A stretch of DNA of 64,000 bases from an uncultured Prevotellaceae bacterium (GTDB taxonomy: Bacteria > Bacteroidota > Bacteroidia > Bacteroidales > UBA3663), in NCBI GenBank assembly GCA_900319235.1, contig ONNR01000002.1, positions 22,517-86,516 on the forward strand. Direction: 5' to 3'. The stretch's first letter is position 1; every line of letters starts with the position of its first letter. The translations under genes and the position numbers were made by a program. Positions 39,721 to 48,045 of this stretch are shown here, in pieces. Below the pieces are notes generated by a model. That model did no database searches, was not told the origin of the DNA, and worked only from the letters and a program-made list of their open reading frames with translations.

Positions 39721-40479
39721 ATGAAACTCCTCGAAGGAAAAGTAGCACTTATCACGGGTGCTGCCCGTGGCATTGGCAATGCCATTGCCCACAAGTTCGC
39801 CGCTGAAGGCGCCGATATTGCATTCACTGACCTCGCGCTCAACGAAGAGCACCTCGCCAACATCAACCGTGCTGCCGAGGAAATTGCTGCTCATGGCGTC
39901 AAGTGCATCGGCTATGCATCGAATGCTGCCGATTTTGCCGAAACCGAAGCCGTTGTAGCAAAGATCAAGGCAGACTTTGGTCGTATTGATATCCTTGTAA
40001 ACAATGCGGGTATCACCAAGGACGGACTTATGCTCCGCATGTCTGAAGCTCAGTGGGATGCTGTAATCAACGTCAACCTCAAGTCGGCCTTCAACTTCAT
40101 TCACGCTTGTTGCCCCATCATGCTTCGTCAGAAGGGTGGCTCGATTATCAACATGTCGTCTGTTGTCGGTGTTCACGGCAATGCTGGCCAGTGCAACTAT
40201 TCTGCTTCAAAGGCAGGCATGATTGCTCTTGCCAAGTCTATCGCTCAAGAGATGGGACCCAAGGGTATCCGCGCCAATGCCGTCGCTCCAGGCTTCATCG
40301 AGACAGCCATGACTGCTCAGCTGCCACAGGCTGTTCGCGACGAGTGGATGAAGAAGATCCCGCTTCGTCGTGGTGGTCAGACCGAAGATATCGCCAACGT
40401 CTGCGTTTTCCTCGCCAGTGATATGTCAAGCTATGTTACAGGTCAGGTTATCCAGATCGATGGCGGTATGAATATGTAA
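39721..40479 (+). CDS. fabG: 3-oxoacyl-[acyl-carrier-protein] reductase
   Basis: 252 residues, short-chain dehydrogenase fold. It reduces 3-oxoacyl-ACP with NADPH in fatty-acid elongation. Visible are the cofactor loop 'TGAARGIGNAIA', 'NNAGITKDGLMLRMSE' (the FabG-type Asn-Ala-Gly stretch), the catalytic Ser in 'NMSSVVGVHGN', the Tyr/Lys pair in 'CNYSASKAG' and the C-terminal 'YVTGQVIQIDGGMNM'. It follows the TetR gene and precedes an RluA-type gene after an AT-rich repeat. Confidence 0.96.
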   Translation: MKLLEGKVALITGAARGIGNAIAHKFAAEGADIAFTDLALNEEHLANINRAAEEIAAHGVKCIGYASNAADFAETEAVVAKIKADFGRIDILVNNAGITKDGLMLRMSEAQWDAVINVNLKSAFNFIHACCPIMLRQKGGSIINMSSVVGVHGNAGQCNYSASKAGMIALAKSIAQEMGPKGIRANAVAPGFIETAMTAQLPQAVRDEWMKKIPLRRGGQTEDIANVCVFLASDMSSYVTGQVIQIDGGMNM

Positions 40480-40511
40480 ACAATTAACAGTTAAGAATTA
40501 ACAATTAATTT
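40480..40511. repeat. AT-rich TTAATTGTTAATT repeat
   Basis: ACAATTAACAGTTAAG then AATTAACAATTAATTT lies between fabG and the RluA-type gene. Confidence 0.55.
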
Positions 40512-40520
40512 TTAGGTTAA

Positions 40521-41237
40521 TTGGAAATAATCTACGAAGACAACCACATCATCGCCGTCAGCAAGACCTGCCATGAGATAGTGCAGGCCGACAAGACGGG
40601 CGATGAACCATTGTCTGACACGCTGAAGCGTCTTATCAAGGAGCGTGATGCGAAGCCCGGCAACGTTTTCCTCGGCGTCACCCATAGGTTGGATCGTCCC
40701 ACTACCGGTGTAGTTCTTTTTGCCAAGACCAGCAAGGCACTCGAGCGCCTTAACCGGATGTTTTCGAGTGGCGAGGTTCACAAGACCTATTGGTGCATCG
40801 TTGAAAATGTATGGGGGAGTGATGAAAATGCTGTCGAATCGACAGCCGATTTACCTCCCAAGGAACAAGACCTAACCGACTATTTGGTCCGCAACGAGAA
40901 GCAGAACCGTTCCTACGCTTACAGCGAACCTCGTCAGGGTGCCAAGGAAGCGCGTCTGCATTACCGTGTGATAGCCTCCACCGAGCGTTATGCGTTGCTT
41001 GAGGTTCAACTCTTTACGGGCCGTCATCATCAGATTCGTTGCCAGCTCGCCAACATTGGTCTTCCCATCAAGGGAGACCTGAAGTATGGCGCTCCGCGGT
41101 CTAATCCCGATGGTGGAATCTCCTTGCATTCGCGTCAGGCGCAGTTCGTTCATCCCGTTTCCAAGCAGGAGGTTGTCATCGTGGCTCCTGTCCCCGACGA
41201 CACACTATGGAAGGCGCTTGCCGCACAGTTGGATTAA
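40521..41237 (+). CDS. RluA-family pseudouridine synthase (TTG start)
   Basis: 238 residues. It converts specific uridines of rRNA or tRNA to pseudouridine. The catalytic motif 'HRLDRPTTGVVLFAKTS' (Asp, about residue 56) is intact, followed by 'YWCIVEN' and the C-terminal 'GRHHQIRCQLANIGLPIKGD' motif. The start is unusual: a stop codon (40518-40520) directly precedes TTG at 40521, and the protein's natural first residues (EIIYEDNHIIAVSK) follow it, so TTG is the likely initiator. No N-terminal S4 domain, which places it nearer the single-domain RluA/TruC/RluE group. Confidence 0.92.
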   Translation: MEIIYEDNHIIAVSKTCHEIVQADKTGDEPLSDTLKRLIKERDAKPGNVFLGVTHRLDRPTTGVVLFAKTSKALERLNRMFSSGEVHKTYWCIVENVWGSDENAVESTADLPPKEQDLTDYLVRNEKQNRSYAYSEPRQGAKEARLHYRVIASTERYALLEVQLFTGRHHQIRCQLANIGLPIKGDLKYGAPRSNPDGGISLHSRQAQFVHPVSKQEVVIVAPVPDDTLWKALAAQLD

Positions 41238-41377
41238 GACACTTATCCTCTCCGGATTATTTTCGGAGGGGATATTCTATTTTGCCTTATTTTGATTTAT
41301 TTATATTCCGTTTTTCCCCCGAAAAACCGATTTTGTTCATAAAAACGGACAAATTTTTTAAAAAGTTGTCCCAACTC

Positions 41378-41408
41378 TTGGTTATGTGCTCAAAGATTAT
41401 TATCTTTG
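41378..41408 (+). promoter_or_regulatory. Promoter of pta-ackA
   Basis: TTG at 41378-41380 and TATCTTTG at 41401-41408, 20 bp apart, 85 nt before the pta start. Confidence 0.75.
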
Positions 41409-41493
41409 CGCATGAATGCAGACTTATTATTTTCGAATAGCCAATTAACTAATAACATTTTTCACTAACTAATAAATCTAACAAATTTTCACT

Positions 41494-42528
41494 ATGGCAT
41501 TAATGGATCAACTCGTTGCCAAAGCCCAGGGCAATAAGCAGCGAATCGTCCTCGCAGAGGGCACCGAACCACGTACTATCCAGGCCGCTGACCGTATTCT
41601 TGGTGACGGCGTTGCAGACATCATCCTTATTGGTGCAAAGGCTGAGATCGAAGCCCTTGTTAAGGAGTATGGCCTCAAGAACATCGATAAGGCTACCATC
41701 GTTGAGCCTCTTAATAATCCCAAGGCACAGCAGTATGCTGACCTCCTCTTCAAGCTCCGCGAAAAGAAGGGCATGACCCCTGAGAAGGCTGCCGAACTCG
41801 TGAAGGATCCTCTTTATCTCGGCACCCTGATCATCAAGTCGGGTGAGGCTGACGGACAGGTGGCTGGTGCTCGCAACACTACTGGCGATGTCCTTCGTCC
41901 CGCACTCCAGATCATCAAGACAGCTCCTGGCATCTCTTGCGTATCGGGCGCATTCATCATGATTATGGAGAATGAGGCTGCCAAGGCTTACGGCAAGGAG
42001 GGTATCCTCGTCTTCGCCGACTGTGCTGTTACACCCTGTCCTGATGCCAAGCAGCTGGGGCAGATCGCCGTTTGCTCGGCTCAGACCGCTCACGACATCG
42101 CTGGCATCGAGACTCCCGTTGTCGGCATGCTTTCGTTCTCGACCAAGGGTTCTGCCAAGCACGAGATGGTTGACAAGGTTGTCGAGGCTACCGCTGTAGC
42201 CAAGGAACTCGATCCCAATCTCCAGATTGATGGCGAACTTCAGGCCGATGCCGCTATCGTTCCAAGCGTGGGCGCTAGCAAGGCCAAGGGCAGCACTATT
42301 GCCGGCCATTGCAACACCCTCGTATTCCCAAGCCTTGAGGCAGGCAATATCTGCTACAAGCTTGTTCAGCGTTTCACCGGCGGCACCGCTGTAGGTCCAA
42401 TCCTCCAGGGTATTGCTGCTCCTGTTAACGACCTTTCGCGCGGCTGCAATGTCGATGAGGTTTATCAGACCATCGTCGTTACCTGCAACCAGGCTATCGG
42501 CGCAAAGGAGCGTGCTGCTGCCAAATAA
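41494..42528 (+). CDS. pta: Phosphate acetyltransferase
   Basis: 344 residues, the short catalytic-domain-only form. It converts acetyl-CoA and phosphate to acetyl phosphate, the first step of acetate formation. Typical segments are 'RIVLAEGTEPRTIQAA', 'DGQVAGARNTTGDVLRPALQ' and 'VFPSLEAGNICYKLVQRF'. It is followed after 47 nt by ackA and preceded by a clear promoter. Confidence 0.97.
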   Translation: MALMDQLVAKAQGNKQRIVLAEGTEPRTIQAADRILGDGVADIILIGAKAEIEALVKEYGLKNIDKATIVEPLNNPKAQQYADLLFKLREKKGMTPEKAAELVKDPLYLGTLIIKSGEADGQVAGARNTTGDVLRPALQIIKTAPGISCVSGAFIMIMENEAAKAYGKEGILVFADCAVTPCPDAKQLGQIAVCSAQTAHDIAGIETPVVGMLSFSTKGSAKHEMVDKVVEATAVAKELDPNLQIDGELQADAAIVPSVGASKAKGSTIAGHCNTLVFPSLEAGNICYKLVQRFTGGTAVGPILQGIAAPVNDLSRGCNVDEVYQTIVVTCNQAIGAKERAAAK

Positions 42529-42529
42529 T

Positions 42530-42570
42530 CATTAACTATTAAACAATAACTATTAAAAATTAACTAGGTA
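42530..42570. repeat. AT-rich repeat between pta and ackA
   Basis: CATTAACTATTAAACAATAAC then TATTAAAAATTAAC, a diverged member of the AT-rich dispersed repeat, fills the intra-operon gap. Confidence 0.45.
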
Positions 42571-42575
42571 AATTA

Positions 42576-43772
42576 ATGAAAATTCTCGTACTGAACTGCG
42601 GTTCCTCTTCCCTCAAGTATAAGGTATTCGACAACAAGAAAGTCATTGCTCAGGGTGGCGTAGAGAAGATCGGTCTTCCAGATTCATTCCTTAAGCTCAC
42701 TGCTCCTGATGGTTCAAAGGTCATCGTTGAGAACTTCATGCTCGAGCACACAGCTGCCGTTGAATTCGTCTTCAAGGAGCATCTTCTCAATCCAAAGTAT
42801 GGCGTGTTGAAGTCGGCTGAAGAGATTCAGGCTGTTGGTCACCGCGTGCTGCATGGCGGTATGAAGGTCACCAAGTCCTGCTTGATTACCGATGAGGTTG
42901 TCGATGTCATCAAGGAATGTGCAGTCCTCGGTCCTCTCCACAATCCCGCTAACCTCAAGGGCATCATGGCTGTGAAGGAACTTCTTCCAACAGTTCCACA
43001 AGTAGCCGTCTTCGATACTGCATTCCATCAGACTATGCCCGAGAAGGCTTTCATGTATGCCATTCCGCTCAGCATCTACAAGAAGTGGAGCGTACGTCGT
43101 TACGGTTTCCACGGCACTTCACACCGCTTCGTAAGCAAGCGTACCATCGAGTACTTGGGTCTCGACCCCAACAACTCGAAGATTATTGTTGCCCACATCG
43201 GTAACGGTGCTTCTATGTCGGCTGTTGTTAATGGCAAGTGTGTTGATACATCGATGGGTCTCACCCCTCTTGAGGGCCTCGTGATGGGCACCCGCTCGGG
43301 CGATATCGACGCTGCTGCTGTTACCTTCATCATGGACAAGGAGGGACTCACTCCTGCTCAGATGGACACCTTCCTCAACAAGAAGTCGGGTATGCTTGGC
43401 CTCTGTGGTTCAAGCGACATGCGTGATGCTACCCTCAAGGCTCTCGATGGCGATGAGGATGCAAAGCGCGCCCTCCAGGTTTACTACTATCGTGTAAAGA
43501 AGTACGTCGGCGCATACGCTGCCGCCATGGGTGGTGTCGATGCTATTGCTTTCACCGGTGGTGTAGGCGAGAACGATAAGTTGTTCCGTGCTGGTGTGCT
43601 TGAGGATATGGAGTTCCTGGGCATCAAGCTTGATGCCGAGAAGAACAACAAGGTGCGTGGCGAAGAGGCTATCATCTCGACCCCTGACTCCAAGGTCACT
43701 GTAGCTGTCGTTCCAACTGACGAGGAACTGATGATTGCCACCGATACCGAGGAGATCGTAAGTGCGCTCTAA
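42576..43772 (+). CDS. ackA: Acetate kinase
   Basis: 398 residues. It makes ATP and acetate from acetyl phosphate. The start MKILVLNCGSSSLKYKVFD is the phosphate-1 motif; 'VGHRVLHGG', 'VFDTAFHQTMPEKAFMY', 'RRYGFHGTSHRFVS' and 'AFTGGVGEND' are all intact, as is the catalytic Arg/Asp region. With pta it forms the acetate branch that yields ATP in fermentation. A strong terminator follows. Confidence 0.98.
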   Translation: MKILVLNCGSSSLKYKVFDNKKVIAQGGVEKIGLPDSFLKLTAPDGSKVIVENFMLEHTAAVEFVFKEHLLNPKYGVLKSAEEIQAVGHRVLHGGMKVTKSCLITDEVVDVIKECAVLGPLHNPANLKGIMAVKELLPTVPQVAVFDTAFHQTMPEKAFMYAIPLSIYKKWSVRRYGFHGTSHRFVSKRTIEYLGLDPNNSKIIVAHIGNGASMSAVVNGKCVDTSMGLTPLEGLVMGTRSGDIDAAAVTFIMDKEGLTPAQMDTFLNKKSGMLGLCGSSDMRDATLKALDGDEDAKRALQVYYYRVKKYVGAYAAAMGGVDAIAFTGGVGENDKLFRAGVLEDMEFLGIKLDAEKNNKVRGEEAIISTPDSKVTVAVVPTDEELMIATDTEEIVSAL

Positions 43773-43819
43773 ACGCGTCTGTCGTTGGCTTACAGCGGCT
43801 GAATAACTTAAATAAAAAC

Positions 43820-43862
43820 AATGTCGAAGTGGCAAAATCAGCCGCTTCGACATTATTTTTTA
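43820..43862 (+). terminator. Rho-independent terminator after ackA
   Basis: A 14-bp stem with one G-T pair (AATGTCGAAGTGGC at 43820-43833 with 43841-43854), a seven-base loop and a T-run at 43856-43862. Confidence 0.92.
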
Positions 43863-43914
43863 TTATGTGCAAAAGTTTTTCATCAATATATTTCGTCATT
43901 TCCGACAAATGATG

Positions 43915-43922
43915 TATCTTTG
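43915..43922 (+). promoter_or_regulatory. -7 box of the rplS promoter
   Basis: TATCTTTG lies 143 nt before the rplS start. No TTG is present at the usual distance. The resulting 130-nt leader (to 44065) contains GC-rich segments able to fold and could hold an L19-type autoregulatory leader; this is not established. Confidence 0.55.
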
Positions 43923-44065
43923 CACCCGCTTTCGGCCAGTTTTAGCGGCTTCTTCGACGAATGCCGGGCGAGGCAGGATGCAAGGCCTATGTCTGGGAAC
44001 GCTACCAGTTATGCCTGATGGTCCATTAATTATTATTATAAACCACTAAATTAAATTCAGTCATT

Positions 44066-44428
44066 ATGGCAGATTTGATGAAGATTGCTGAAGAGGCATT
44101 TGCCACTGGCAACGAGCTTCCAGCATTCCAGAGCGGTGATACGATCACTGTATCCTACAAGATCCGTGAGGGTAACAAGGAGCGTATCCAGCAGTACCGA
44201 GGCGTTGTGATCCGCATTTCGGGTCATGGTACCAAGAAGCGTTTTACCGTACGCAAGATTTCTGACGGCGTAGGTGTAGAGCGTATTTTCCCAATGGAGT
44301 CACCTTTCATTGAGAAGGTTGAGATCAACAAGTATGGTCGTGTTCGTCGCGCCAAGCTTTATTATCTCCGCAACCTTCAGGGTAAGGCTGCTCGCATTCG
44401 CGATCGCAAGGCTCCTGTGGCAAAATAA
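44066..44428 (+). CDS. rplS: 50S ribosomal protein L19
   Basis: 120 residues, normal for L19, which lies at the 30S-50S interface. Conserved segments are '[22 protein letters not shown]', split here as [13 protein letters not shown] and [11 protein letters not shown], then '[21 protein letters not shown]', split as [11 protein letters not shown] and [10 protein letters not shown], and '[19 protein letters not shown]'. It stands alone with its own promoter and terminator rather than in the rpsP-rimM-trmD-rplS operon found in many bacteria. Confidence 0.98.
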   Translation: MADLMKIAEEAFATGNELPAFQSGDTITVSYKIREGNKERIQQYRGVVIRISGHGTKKRFTVRKISDGVGVERIFPMESPFIEKVEINKYGRVRRAKLYYLRNLQGKAARIRDRKAPVAK

Positions 44429-44457
44429 ACAAACCGCTGAACAGACAACACAACGTG

Positions 44458-44487
44458 ACACCCGGCTTTCTGCTGGGTGTTTTTTTG
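44458..44487 (+). terminator. Rho-independent terminator after rplS
   Basis: A 9-bp stem (ACACCCGGC at 44458-44466 with GCTGGGTGT at 44472-44480) and a T-run to 44487. Confidence 0.92.
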
Positions 44488-44502
44488 TTGTTTAAAATCA
44501 AT

Positions 44503-44533
44503 CCCCCCTCCGGATTTGTGCCGAAGGAGGGGG
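44503..44533 (-). terminator. Hairpin ending the PepSY-like gene
   Basis: CCCCCTCC and its complement GGAGGGGG flank a 14-base loop, between convergent rplS and the PepSY-like gene. On the minus strand it is followed by a T-rich stretch. Confidence 0.6.
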
Positions 44534-44571
44534 CTGTATTATGGTTATAGTGGGGTTGGCATCAATGATGC

Positions 44572-45000
44572 TTAGTCATCGACCTCAATCACTTGGAAAC
44601 GTCTGTTGTATTCCAGTTCCAAGCCGTTGCTGAGTTGTACGCTGTAGCCTGAGTGGTCGCGATCAATTTCGGTGATTGACGAGCCAGGGAATGTGGCGTT
44701 CACATTGGCTGTAATCTGTGCGGGAATCAGATCAGTGGGCACTTGGCTTGCCTTGCATTCGATGTCCCTCCAGTTGCCTCTCTTGTCGAACTCTACTTTT
44801 TCGCCATTTGCGTACATCACCTTGTAGTCGTCCCAGTCAGCAGTGATTACCAGGGGAACTTTGTCGGCAAAGTTTTGATTCAGCATGGTCTGGGCGGTAG
44901 CGGGCAGACGGTCGAAGGTGATTACTTGGTCGTTGTCGGCCTGAAGAGGAAGGCAACTTGTCAGTACGAGGGCGAAGAGGAAGAAAATAGACTTTTTCAT
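44572..45000 (-). CDS. PepSY-like (DUF2874-type) periplasmic lipoprotein
   Basis: 142 residues. The N-terminus MKKSIFFLFALVLTSCLPLQA contains a lipobox (LTSC, Cys 16). Two repeats of the BLIP-like/PepSY-like fold follow: 'LPATAQTMLNQNFADKVPLVI...DDYKVMYANGEKVEFDKRGNW' and 'LIPAQITANVNATFPGSSITEIDRDHSGYSVQLSNGLELEYN', only outlined here. Members are common in Bacteroidales and of unknown function; binding or inhibition of an envelope protein is a family-level guess. It has its own TTG/TACCTTTG promoter. Confidence 0.85.
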   Translation of the reverse strand: MKKSIFFLFALVLTSCLPLQADNDQVITFDRLPATAQTMLNQNFADKVPLVITADWDDYKVMYANGEKVEFDKRGNWRDIECKASQVPTDLIPAQITANVNATFPGSSITEIDRDHSGYSVQLSNGLELEYNRRFQVIEVDD

Positions 45001-45049
45001 ATTGTTGTTTTGTTATTTGTTAATAATAGGATTTTTGTTTTCTCTGGTG

Positions 45050-45080
45050 CAAAGGTAGGGTCTATTTCTTCATTCTCCAA
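45050..45080 (-). promoter_or_regulatory. Promoter of the PepSY-like gene
   Basis: On the minus strand, TACCTTTG (45057-45050) with TTG (45080-45078) 20 bp upstream. Confidence 0.75.
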
Positions 45081-45113
45081 ATATTTATCTTGTATTTTGC
45101 TTCGTATATGACG

Positions 45114-45178
45114 ACACGCCCCCAATATAGCGACAAGCAGATGGACAAGCTTCTGAATCTGTCGCTTTGGGGGCGTGT
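45114..45178 (-). terminator. Long hairpin ending the partner-switching operon
   Basis: ACACGCCCCC (45114-45123) pairs with 45169-45178, and AGCGACA (45129-45135) pairs with 45160-45166, enclosing a 24-base loop. It is 25 nt after the stop of the AraC-type gene on the minus strand. Confidence 0.6.
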
Positions 45179-45202
45179 ATTATGTAAAAAGTGTGTGAAA
45201 AG

Positions 45203-45763
45203 TTACTCTTCAGGGACAAACATCTGCCTATATTGTGCAGGAGTCATACCAATCACCTCCTGGACGCGGCGTTGCAACGTACGTATATTACCTAGTCCGC
45301 ACTCCTCTGCGATTGCAGCTATGGTCCACTGGGGCTTTTCGCGAAGCATACGCAGCGCAGCCAGCACACGCAGGTTGTCGATGTAGGCTTCGGGCGTGCG
45401 GTGGATAGACTGGTGGCGGAAAAGACGATTGAGACGTTCCTGGCTCACGCCGAGCAGATGGGCAAGGTCGGCGGAACTGAAGTCTGCTTTCAGGTGCGGA
45501 CGTTCTGCTTCGACGCGCAGCTCAATGAGGCCCATAAGTTGGGCATCGTCCTGCAGGTCGGCATTGCGCTGGCGCTCAAGGTTACCTTCGAAGAGCTCTC
45601 GTGCTACCTCGGCGCGACGGCGAAGTTCCACATCCTCCTCCAGTCGTTCAGAAATATCGAGGTTACGACTCACCAGACGGATGATTTCATTTTTCAACCG
45701 TTCGAGTTCTTGACGCAGCGATGCGTTTTCGGCCTTTAGACGTTCGATTTCTTCGTTTGTCAT
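45203..45763 (-). CDS. AraC-type regulator with N-terminal coiled coil
   Basis: 186 residues. Residues 1-60 are a heptad-rich coiled coil (MTNEEIERLKAENASLRQEL onward). The C-terminal AraC DNA-binding domain (about 90-182) has both helix-turn-helix motifs: 'SSADLAHLLGVSQERLNRLF' and 'WTIAAIAEECGLGNIRTLQRR', ending 'IGMTPAQYR'. Its ATG overlaps the stop of the STAS gene by 4 nt. With the STAS protein and the phosphatase/kinase upstream it is the probable output of a partner-switching pathway, in place of a sigma factor; that is inference. Confidence 0.88.
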   Translation of the reverse strand: MTNEEIERLKAENASLRQELERLKNEIIRLVSRNLDISERLEEDVELRRRAEVARELFEGNLERQRNADLQDDAQLMGLIELRVEAERPHLKADFSSADLAHLLGVSQERLNRLFRHQSIHRTPEAYIDNLRVLAALRMLREKPQWTIAAIAEECGLGNIRTLQRRVQEVIGMTPAQYRQMFVPEE

Positions 45764-46065
45764 AGCATTTCAAAAAGGGCGGTGAATCCAGTTTCGTCTA
45801 ATACTTGGCGCAGGTCATCGCTTACGCCTGTGAGATAGACGTGGCTTCCTTTGGGACGAGCTTTCTTGATCAGACCCAGGAAGAGGCGCAATCCGCTACT
45901 CGAGATGTATTGCAGGTTTGTGCAGTCAAGGATGATGTCACGACCCTCGCAGTCATAAAGTACGCGCATATCCTCCTCGGTCTGCGATGAGGCGGCGGTG
46001 TCCAGTCGGCCATCGAAGGCCATTACCAGATGTTCTTTCTCTTCTTTGAATGTGGTTTTCATCAT
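45760..46065 (-). CDS. STAS-domain anti-anti-sigma-factor-like protein
   Basis: 101 residues, a single STAS domain. The switch motif reads 'LQYISSSGLRLFLGLIKKA', with the phosphorylatable Ser (about 57) before Gly; the usual Asp of DSSG is Ser here. In partner switching the unphosphorylated STAS protein binds and titrates its partner, and a kinase/phosphatase pair controls it. The neighbouring 46098 gene encodes both activities. It is coupled by 4-nt overlap to the AraC-type gene. Confidence 0.9.
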   Translation of the reverse strand: MMKTTFKEEKEHLVMAFDGRLDTAASSQTEEDMRVLYDCEGRDIILDCTNLQYISSSGLRLFLGLIKKARPKGSHVYLTGVSDDLRQVLDETGFTALFEML

Positions 46066-46100
46066 AATATTTTAAAATTACAATTAATAATTAACAATTA
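46066..46100. repeat. AT-rich TTAATTGTTAATT repeat, partner-switching operon copy
   Basis: ATTTTAAAATTACAATTAAT then AATTAACAATTATCC lies in the gap between the phosphatase/kinase and STAS genes. Confidence 0.5.
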
Positions 46101-48005
46101 TCCTTTTACAATCTTTTTCCCCATCGTAAGTACATTGTGTCCATCGATACGTTCATAGTTGATGCTGTCCATCATTTTGCGCATAAGGTGGATTCCCAGT
46201 CCGCCGATGTTGCGTTCTTCAGCCGAAAGTGAGGTGTCTACGTCATCCGAAGTTGTGGGGTCAAAGGGCCGACCAGCATCGGTAATGATGAACTTCAACC
46301 ACTCGTGGTCAATCGACGCATCAATCTGCACCTCGCCGTTCGAATTGTCAGGATAGGCATATTTCATCACATTAACCACTGCCTCTTCAATGGCGAGATT
46401 GATTTGCATAGTAGCCGATGCGCTCAGACTGGCAGTCTCGCAAATCCCTTCTATCCATTCTCCTAGGCGTGTCGTTTGGGCTACGTCACAGGGCAGGGTG
46501 AGGTGATGCTGAAGTTCGATGTCTGCTGTGCAGTCCTGCTTTGATTGATAGCGTAAGGCCAACATCGTTAGGTCGTCGCTTTGTTCGGTTTCGCCCACGA
46601 AGTCGTGTACAGCCTCGGTCATTCGATCAATGAATACCTCTGGCGAAACTTCTTCTTGCACGGCACTGTCGATGATTGCTTGCATCCGTTCTAGGCCAAA
46701 CAGCTCATGGGTTTCGTTCTCAGCCTCTGTCAGTCCGTCGGTGTAGAGGAAGAGGGTGGAACCCTTCTTTATTGTTGTCTCTTGCAGGGCGAAGTCGAAT
46801 TCCGGGAGTATGCCGACGGGAAGATTAGGTGTCACTGGGAGAGGCTGTTTGTCAATCATCGGAGGCTTGTGTCCGGCATTCGAATAGAGTAACTTCCCTG
46901 TCTTGAGGTCAAGCACGCCAATGAAGAGGGTGATGAACATGTTGTAGTCGTTGTCGCGAGCCATCGAGTTGTTTATCTGGGCAATGATGCGCTCTGGAGC
47001 CGATTCATGTTCCGACATCATACGGAAGGCCGAAATCGCCATAGCCATCACAAGTGCCGCAGGGACTCCCTTGCCCGAGACATCACCTATGCAGAAGAAT
47101 AGTTTTTCGTCTCGCACGACAAAGTCGTAGAAGTCGCCGCCAACTTCGCGCGCCGGGGTTAGTGCTGCGGAGAGTTCTACGTTACCATGCTCAGGCAGGG
47201 GGGCGGCCTTGGGCAACATCGCCTGTTGGATGCGACTTGCAATAGACAGTTCGTTGGCGATGCGTTCCTTCTCGGCTCCGACTACTTGCAGACGCCTGAT
47301 GCTTCTGACACTGCGAACGATGATGAAGGCAAGAAGCAGAAGCCCGAGGCCGTGCAATAATACGATAGGCAAGAGGGAACGTTGTTGGTCTTCGAAAAGT
47401 TGTGAAGCAAGGGCCGACACGTCACGCATGGGGACGTCAGCACCAAGTATGGCCACAATCTGTCCCTCTGCATCGCGCACAGGCCGTGAATAGGTGCACA
47501 TCAGTATCACCTTATAGTTGCTCATATAGGGTTCGCTCCAGAAACCATCACATTTGATGCCTTCTTGGTACCATGAGCGTTTCGTGAAGTCGAAGTCAAT
47601 GTGGTGTTCGGTAGGCGCCCCTGTCTTGTCATCCTTGTAGATGTAGATGCCGTCGGGCTTGCCATTCTTACCCTTCACGAGGCAAAAGTCAAAGCCTACA
47701 ATCTCATCTTGTTGCCCCAGAATCTCGTCGATGTAGAGGTGCAAAGAGTCGGAGGCAAGCTGTGAAGTGAGTCGCCCCAAGGTAGGCAGCATCTGCGCAA
47801 CGGTGAGCTCCACCTCGCGTTTCAGTTCAGCCGTGCGATCTGATTCGCTCAGGTCGCGATGAGCCATCTCGACCATTTGGCGAGTGATGCCTGTTCGTGT
47901 CGAGAAGTATTGCATGGCGGTAGTCAGTTCCAGCAGCAAGGCCGCCACTATCAGCACCGCTATACTGCTCAGCCTGGTTGTTAGTTTTGTGGTCTTCATT
48001 TCCAT
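46098..48005 (-). CDS. Membrane SpoIIE-type PP2C phosphatase fused to an RsbW-like kinase
   Basis: 635 residues. Helix 1 (about 13-31), an extracytoplasmic Cache-like sensor (35-205; 'DFDFTKRSWYQEGIK' and 'VILMCTYSRPVRDAEGQIVAILGAD' fit dCACHE, shown in parts), helix 2 (about 211-231), a linker, a PP2C/SpoIIE domain (about 260-485) with metal-binding Asp in 'REVGGDFYDF', 'CIGDVSGKGVPAALVMAMA' and 'LYTDGLTEAEN', and a C-terminal GHKL ATPase of RsbW type (about 510-632) with 'NLAIEEAVVNVMKYAYP' (N box) and 'DAGRPFDP', 'GGLGIHLMRKMMD'. One protein thus senses outside signals and can both dephosphorylate and phosphorylate the STAS partner encoded next. Confidence 0.93.
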   Translation of the reverse strand: MEMKTTKLTTRLSSIAVLIVAALLLELTTAMQYFSTRTGITRQMVEMAHRDLSESDRTAELKREVELTVAQMLPTLGRLTSQLASDSLHLYIDEILGQQDEIVGFDFCLVKGKNGKPDGIYIYKDDKTGAPTEHHIDFDFTKRSWYQEGIKCDGFWSEPYMSNYKVILMCTYSRPVRDAEGQIVAILGADVPMRDVSALASQLFEDQQRSLLPIVLLHGLGLLLLAFIIVRSVRSIRRLQVVGAEKERIANELSIASRIQQAMLPKAAPLPEHGNVELSAALTPAREVGGDFYDFVVRDEKLFFCIGDVSGKGVPAALVMAMAISAFRMMSEHESAPERIIAQINNSMARDNDYNMFITLFIGVLDLKTGKLLYSNAGHKPPMIDKQPLPVTPNLPVGILPEFDFALQETTIKKGSTLFLYTDGLTEAENETHELFGLERMQAIIDSAVQEEVSPEVFIDRMTEAVHDFVGETEQSDDLTMLALRYQSKQDCTADIELQHHLTLPCDVAQTTRLGEWIEGICETASLSASATMQINLAIEEAVVNVMKYAYPDNSNGEVQIDASIDHEWLKFIITDAGRPFDPTTSDDVDTSLSAEERNIGGLGIHLMRKMMDSINYERIDGHNVLTMGKKIVKG

Positions 48006-48045
48006 GGAATCTTACGAGGTACCCATTTCATGCCGTTTACGGGTG

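Noticed and set aside
43821..44049. Two small frames (60-65 codons) upstream of rplS
   Set aside because: They run across the ackA terminator and the rplS promoter and leader and resemble no protein.
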